Origin: Podochytrium sp. JEL0797
Taxonomy: Eukaryota > Chytridiomycota > Chytridiomycetes > Chytridiales > Chytriomycetaceae
Reading direction: 5' to 3'
Assembly: GCA_027596195.1 (NCBI GenBank)
Contig: JADGJG010000043.1
Coordinates: forward strand, 1 to 62,157
DNA length: 62,157 bases
The notes under the pieces were generated by a model. It made no database searches. It was not told the DNA's origin and saw nothing but the letters and a program-made list of their open reading frames with translations. Position 1 is the first letter of the stretch. Each line of letters starts with the position of its first letter. Positions 57,299 through 62,157 of this stretch are shown piece after piece. The position numbers were made by a program, and so were the translations under genes.

Positions 57299-58495
57299 AT
57301 GCTCCAACTCGAATGCATCCTCGCCGACCAATACACGCGCACCTTAGAAACAGGTTCCTCTCATTTAGTACCACTATAAGCAACCCATTCTGACCAGCTC
57401 GTATCAGTCGATGTCTTTACCGCCAAGATTGAAGCCAAAAACGCTGCTGGCTGCATAAAGTAATCTTGATCTCGATCTCGCCTCAATTGCAGCCTGATTC
57501 GGAACCAAACCCACCAGGATCCTAAGCTCACTCTTTCCCCTCCCCGAATCTCTTGTCCACCTCAAACGAATTCGAAAACAAGGCCAAGGTGATGATTCAA
57601 AATCGGCCATGGAACCATCGTCTGACTCTGATATGTCTCTGCGCCAGATCTCACCGTTATTGTCACCCCCGTATCCCCTGAATCTACCACTGACTCCGTT
57701 CTCTCTGTCCTCGCGTCGAAATCGTTCGCACTTGTCGAAGGAAGTCTCGCTGTTCTCCCGGTTCCAAAATACCCAGCCGTTACAAAGGACCAATTGAACG
57801 AGTGGAAGAAGGTGTGGCCGATTGTGTTTCATGAACCGAGAAAGTGAGTCTTTGTCTCTGATCTCTGGATGACCGAGTCTGATTCCGCGACCACAATATT
57901 CAGAGAAGCTCCAATCGAATTCACGGACGCTGAGTTGAAAGATATTCAGAAGTATATGGACTTGGTCAAGGAGAAGGCGAACTCACCTCCGGAATCGGAT
58001 GGCCAGGTAATTCTCCTCCGCGAACGCGCTCTCGAAGTTTCACTGAGCCACAAATACACCCAACAGCTCCCCATCGCTTCCGCCATCGTAAACCCAACCA
58101 CCAACCACCTCATCTCCCTCAACAAAGACACACGCCACCTCCACCCCCTCCACCACTCCATCATGCACTCCATCGCGTCCGTCGCAGCCCACGAACGTTC
58201 CCACCGCGACATGAAACCCGCCTCCGCGAAACGAAAGTCCATCGACACGGAGGGTGGGAACGCCGCGTACCCCGGTGAAGCCGAGCAAGGGTACCTTTGC
58301 ACGGGCCTCGACGCGTACCTGTCGCGTGAACCGTGTGCAATGTGTGCGATGGGGTTGTTGCATTCGCGGATTCGGAGGGTGTTTTATTGGGAGAGGAGGG
58401 AGGATGGTGGGATTGGGTCGGCGTATAAGATTCATGTGCATCCGAATTTGAATCACAAGTTTGCTGTGTTTCGGGTGGAGTGCGAGAAAGAATGA
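57299..58495 (+). CDS. TAD3: tRNA-specific adenosine deaminase subunit TAD3 (ADAT3)
   Basis: Exons 57299-57353, 57408-57459, 57518-57588, 57648-57843 and 57904-58495 give 321 residues. The N-terminal part has VDVFTAKIE, LPESLVHLKRIRKQ, LPVPKYPAVT and WKKVWPIVFHE, all typical of Tad3. The C-terminal deaminase fold has the zinc ligands in HPLHHSIMHSI and EPCAMCAMGLLHSRIRRVFY. The position of the catalytic Glu is Ile, as expected for Tad3, the inactive partner of Tad2. The heterodimer makes inosine at tRNA position 34. Confidence 0.92.
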
Positions 58496-58590
58496 ATAAA
58501 TTCGCTTTATTGGGTGCAATCATTCAAACATTACGATTGACAACGCTGCAGTGTTACGAGACGGACAGTATCTAGTAGAAAAATGCGGTG

Positions 58591-59180
58591 ATGGGACAGA
58601 TCATGCACGACCTCGAGCCAGAGGGCAGGAAGTTTGAGTTCGAAAAAGTGAAAGGACACCCAAAACAGAAGGTGAGGAGAAAACCGGAAACGACCGAGCG
58701 GACAAAAACGCGAACCAAGGGAACAAAGCAGAAACAATCGGGCTCAAAAGCAGCGGGCAATCTAAAGTAAGGTTCATGCTTGCGGTGGGCAAACACATTG
58801 TCAGAGGACAAACATGGGAAAGCCTCAAAGAAGTCGACAATTCATGAGGTGGGAGGGACAGCACGCGTTCCAACACATCTCAGACAGACTTAACGACATA
58901 GACTTGGACATGACTATTACAAATGATGGAGGAAGGAAACCGACAACACCGAGGACCTCGACAGGGGAATAGGCGCCTGTAAAATACAGGACAACGGTGC
59001 TACATCACCTCAGGTTCACACAAGCAAGAATGTGTCCACGAAGACCCGACTTGTACCCAGACGGAAACTGCAGAGTATGTAACGACAACGTGCTGGAAGA
59101 TGACAAGCGCATCGTCAAATGCAAAACATTTGCTGACAAGGGCGCGAAGAAGAAAGGAGGCTCGCCATCAATGCTGTAAC
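58591..59180 (+). other. retroelement-like relic (uncertain)
   Basis: A 59-residue basic frame (58591-58770, GHPKQKVRRKPETTERTKTR) and then a segment with RMCPRRPDLYPDGNCRVCND and a spaced final Cys recall the zinc-binding end of LINE reverse transcriptases. Frames are short and interrupted. It could be coincidence. Confidence 0.3.
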
Positions 59181-59189
59181 GGCAGAAGA

Positions 59190-59586
59190 ACTAATGGAAG
59201 GCACCGGTGCTTGGAACACTTCTCCACAAACATTCTCACTCCCCCAAAACGCTTTCGAGTTTTAAGTCCTCTGCGACTCCCTCGGCCACCAGGAATTCAA
59301 AGAATCGGCTCTCTTGAATGCAGCTTCAAACATGGTGGAAGCGGTTCAATATGGACGCGATGTATTACGTGGTATGAGTGGCGAACAGTTGGACGCGCTT
59401 ATTCGATTCAAACGGTTGCAGAATGTCGATAAGTGGAGGCTGTTGATTGGTTGGGTGAAAGCTCAGCAAGGGAGCGAGGAACTTTCGATCGAAGCCGAAA
59501 TCACCACCGATTTTGATGCCGACAAGGGCGAAAGTGGCAATTATGTTTGCGATATCGAAGAATATGAAGTGTGTCAGTTTGAATGA
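59190..59586 (+). pseudogene. BTB-TLDc fragment (E) with internal deletion
   Basis: Linker-region homology (ASNMVEAVQYGRDVLRGMSG, LIRFKRLQNVDKWRLLIGW) runs in frame to ITTDFDADKG and then jumps directly to the extreme TLDc C-terminus (ESGNYVCDIEEYEVCQFE). About 250 residues are lost. The part before 59314 is frameshifted. AATAAA follows the stop. Confidence 0.8.
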
Positions 59587-59701
59587 GCGAAAATAAAGCT
59601 GATGCGCGGGACCCCGCATTGTTTGCAGGTGGAAATTGGCGTCCCATAAGAAGTTGAAGGCATCAACAGTTTATGAAAAAGCGGTGTTCTGTTTCTCTCT
59701 C

Positions 59702-60094
59702 TCAATAGATTTTTCTCAAAATTAAAAGGAAAAAAGGTATGTCTGCCAAAGGATCCCCACTAGATGATATATTTTCTTTGAACGGCGAATACCGGGCGAA
59801 TACTTGCAGAGTCTCTACAAACATTCCCATCCTATCCTCTTGTCTCCGATCTTGCATTCTTGCTATAATCCATAGTTCTCTCGCATTGGGCACCACCCGG
59901 ACGTTGCGCGCGCCATCATGAAGTCCCAATGAACGAGGAAGGGAAGTCAAGTGCGATTCATTTTTGATGGAATCCAAGGGAACGATGGTTTGTCTTTGGG
60001 CGAAGTTGAGAGAATGCATCGTTCTTGTTTTTTGGTTGCGGAGCACAAAAAGCGCGTTTTGCGCTGCCCAGTCGATTCCCTGCCGCCACATCAT
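59702..60094 (-). other. open frame of 130 codons, doubtful
   Basis: The frame has some composition of a real protein (HDGARNVRVVPNARELWIIA) but no recognisable domain and no convincing upstream exon. The opposite strand is open in places too. I would not call it a gene without transcript data. Confidence 0.25.
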
Positions 60095-60769
60095 CGGTTC
60101 GAGTGTTTTACAGGTTACGGAACCCCCCTTGAAATGGTTCCTTCTCTTCTCCGCCCCTTCTCCCTTCCAGGGCTTCTATATTGTCAATCTCGAAAGAAAA
60201 ACTCGCACTTGACGGCAGGGGTGTTTGGGTAGCAAGAACGAAGAAATTCCGAGCAGTATTGGCCAAGTGACTGTGTAATCGGAGAGGGCAATTTGAACGT
60301 TGATGGATGCTCGTGGAAACGTGAAGGAGGTGGAGCAGATTGTTCGAATTGAACTCAAATCCGAGATCAAAGCCGCCATCGCATTCTGCTCTTCAAGGCA
60401 AGAAAAGAACCCTTGTCAAGCAGTCCATTAAAGGGTTAAGTGGAAGTCAAGGCTTCTCGTATCAGCAATAAAAGTGTCTGACCCGAATGACGAGGAGATG
60501 CAAGGCCTTAAATGTGTCGTTGGGACGCATTTTTGTAGAGTTTGAGGGGTGGTTTAGAGACACGGAGGCGGGGCCTTCATGAGCGATTCTGGCCGTTTGG
60601 TGAAGCTGATATGCTCATTGTTTTGATTTCTGGTTTGTTCCCCCCAAGTTGATACGACGAACAAAAAGCGCAACAAACGGCAAAAAAAGCAGCCACTCGC
60701 AAATCGGCAATTACACACGTTATTATAAATATTTGATATGATTTCTCATTATTCCTGCCATGATCAATT
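60095..60769. other. intergenic
   Basis: No supported gene. A short + frame near 60302 (MDARGNVKEVEQIVRIELKS) is too small to call. Confidence 0.35.
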
Positions 60770-60920
60770 ATCAATATATATTTTTTGTGCCCAGGCAGTC
60801 GGCGGCGCAATGTTGGACTTGACTTTTCACCGTGATGGGGGTGGTACAATGTTTTGACTGGGCGCTAATTTACAACCAGTTGAGGAAGAAGGGGTGTTGA
60901 GAATTTGGAGCAAACTGGCG
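60770..60920 (+). repeat. non-coding repeat, unit 1
   Basis: Shares ordered blocks with 61225-61400: ATATTTTTTGxGCCCA, CGGCGGCGxAATGTTGGACT, ACAATGTTTTGACT, GGGCGxTAxTTTACAACC and GGTGTTGAGAATxxGxxCAAACT. Confidence 0.55.
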
Positions 60921-61224
60921 ACAGAAGTCCCCTCACCGGGGGTCATTGGGGGGTTGATTGAGTTGGGAGTCGGTCTAGGTGGAGAGGAAACTTGACCATT
61001 TGAATTAACTGTCCCGGCTTATTTAGTTGGGTTTGACAAGGACGTTGTTTTGAATAGTGTTGTAAATTTTATTTACGATTTTTGAAGAAATAATGGAAAT
61101 ATAGAAAACGTGACAAGGAACGGAAAGTAGTCAATGACAATCCGTAACTACCTATGCTATATAAAGAGAAACCTGGCATGGTTTATCTAATTTTCTCGCT
61201 TTGGGATTATATGGCGCGATCAAT

Positions 61225-61400
61225 AATAATATTATTTTTTGCCCAAGCATCGGCGGCGGAATGTTGGACTCTGCTGTATATACAAGTGTTTTGACTTCAC
61301 ACGAACAAATGGCGCCATATTTGCCTGGGCGTTAGTTTACAACCGAACGAAGGAAGCAGGAACGAGCGGGGAAGAGGGTTGTTGAGAATCGGACCAAACT
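61225..61400 (+). repeat. non-coding repeat, unit 2
   Basis: Diverged direct copy of 60770-60920, about 450 bp apart. Confidence 0.55.
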
Positions 61401-61870
61401 TGCGACCCTCTGATCTGCATCCAATGAAAGATAGGAAAGTGATTGATACGCAGAGAATTTTGTTCTGTATGTATGTGTTACAAATGGGGTCTGGGGATTT
61501 AAAACCGCGATAGCAAACAAATCAAGGAAGATTTGAACCCGCGTCATTTACGATACATTTACGAAGCTTGGTGGCTTAAATTTAATAAGTCTCTCGAGCT
61601 CAGCCGATGAAGTGTGGAACGAACGTCTCTGGATATCTCTTGTTGAAGATCGACTTACCTCAGTCGAGTCACGTTGGAGTTCTGCGTCAACGTTGCATCA
61701 CTCAATTCGAACCTTTAGGGTTCTTCCGGAGGCTTGGATCGTCACCGGAGAGTCACCGAGAGTTGAACTCAAAGTCACACAATGTTTTTGCGTGATTTTT
61801 GCAAGACACAAGGTCAATTTTGAACCTGATTATTTTCACAACGAACCTTTTGCCCAGCCACAAAAATGAG

Positions 61871-61880
61871 ATATAAATAA
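61871..61880 (+). promoter_or_regulatory. TATA-like box
   Basis: ATATAAATAA lies 62 bp upstream of the ATG at 61942, in a suitable place for a core promoter. Confidence 0.4.
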
Positions 61881-61941
61881 CCGCTGCACAATCAAATCCC
61901 CCCTCCCTCCCCCTTCCTATCTTGCCAATCAACCAAAAAAT

Positions 61942-62157
61942 ATGATGTCCCCCTCAATCCAATTGCTCCTCTGCGAAGAACCCCAAGTCTGCCTCACTCC
62001 CGCCACCACGTTGGACGTGCCCGACTTTGATCGCAGCCACTCCATGACACCACCTCTGACTCCGCAAACACCCGAGTCATCTTGCCACAGCCGAATGAGC
62101 ATTGCGAACCTGTTGAACGACATTGACATGCATGAAGAGGCCGAGTCGTTCCCTTCC
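61942..62157 (+). CDS. start of a Ser/Pro/Thr-rich protein, possibly a transcription regulator (3' end outside window)
   Basis: 72 codons are open from the ATG at 61942 to the window edge. The text LDVPDFDRSHSMTPPLTPQT and SRMSIANLLNDI is typical of N-termini of fungal transcription factors, where an MSIxNLL-like patch recurs. No DNA-binding domain is within the window. A CT-rich tract and a TATA-like box precede it. Confidence 0.6.
   Translation, partial: MMSPSIQLLLCEEPQVCLTPATTLDVPDFDRSHSMTPPLTPQTPESSCHSRMSIANLLNDIDMHEEAESFPS

Noticed and set aside
57408..57660. Several frame changes in TAD3, suggesting a pseudogene
   Set aside because: Choosing the acceptors TATCAG, CCACCAG and GCGCCAG yields a continuous protein matching the family throughout.
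59951..60232. Open frames on the plus strand
   Set aside because: Short, without a start context, domain or splice support.
61520..61600. Possible tRNA on the minus strand (GGGTTCAAATCTTCC)
   Set aside because: T-stem and acceptor stem do not pair; no cloverleaf can be drawn.
1..62157. Prokaryotic-type systems (CRISPR arrays, operons, phage genes)
   Set aside because: Introns, poly(A) signals and eukaryotic proteins throughout; no spaced short repeats of CRISPR type were seen.

Overview
This window is a piece of a fungal nuclear genome, most likely a chytrid (Chytridiomycota). The evidence is inferred from content: a membrane-anch ored chitinase with CBM18 domains, class C (GABA-B-like) GPCRs, BTB-TLDc proteins, DPBB and WSC wall proteins, and split housekeeping genes (SF3A1, RPL13, TAD3, NDUFS5) with introns mostly of 45-80 nt (GT...AG). 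Nothing looks prokaryotic or viral. Exon limits were set by eye from splice sites, reading phase and comparison between paralogs in the window.

Layout. 1-3.4 kb: a CBM18/GH18 chitinase running off the left edge, plus two decayed CBM18 copies. 3.7-7.0 kb: a complete piggyBac transposon with TTAA duplications, inverted repeats, an intact-looking transposase and an extra small ORF. 7-14 kb and 21-28.6 kb: five class C GPCR loci (one intact at 25338-28584, three damaged, one remnant). Between them lie a hypothetical gene, an intact BTB-TLDc gene, a second hypothetical gene and a membrane-tethered bZIP factor. 28.7-33.1 kb: two tandem APC-type amino-acid permeases directly behind the intact GPCR. 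33.4-38.6 kb: two metallophosphoesterase paralogs flanking a DPBB/WSC wall protein. 38.8-46.9 kb: a sulfatase-superfamily membrane protein and a WD40 protein, each with a decayed BTB-TLDc copy at its 3' side and, beyond that copy, a partial duplicate of its own 3' end. 47-58.5 kb: ordinary gene-dense housekeeping region (EF-hand/CAP-Gly protein, RPL13, NDUFS5, SF3A1, a tail-anchored protein, TAD3), with more BTB-TLDc debris at 54-56.2 kb. 58.5-61.9 kb: gene-poor, with a retroelement-like relic, another BTB-TLDc fragment and a duplicated non-coding segment. 61.9 kb: first exon of a gene leaving the window.

Overall picture. Two families, the class C GPCRs and the BTB-TLDc proteins, have multiplied here and are at all stages of decay: intact, one stop codon, a few indels, deletion remnants. 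Gene conversion and segmental duplication are visible directly in the sequence. The intact GPCR is followed on the same strand by two amino-acid permeases, which would suit an amino-acid sensing and uptake neighbourhood (inference). The best candidates for something new are the piggyBac element with its companion ORF and subterminal palindromes, the GPCR array with recent conversion, and the BTB-TLDc copies bracketed by duplicated 3' ends of their neighbours.
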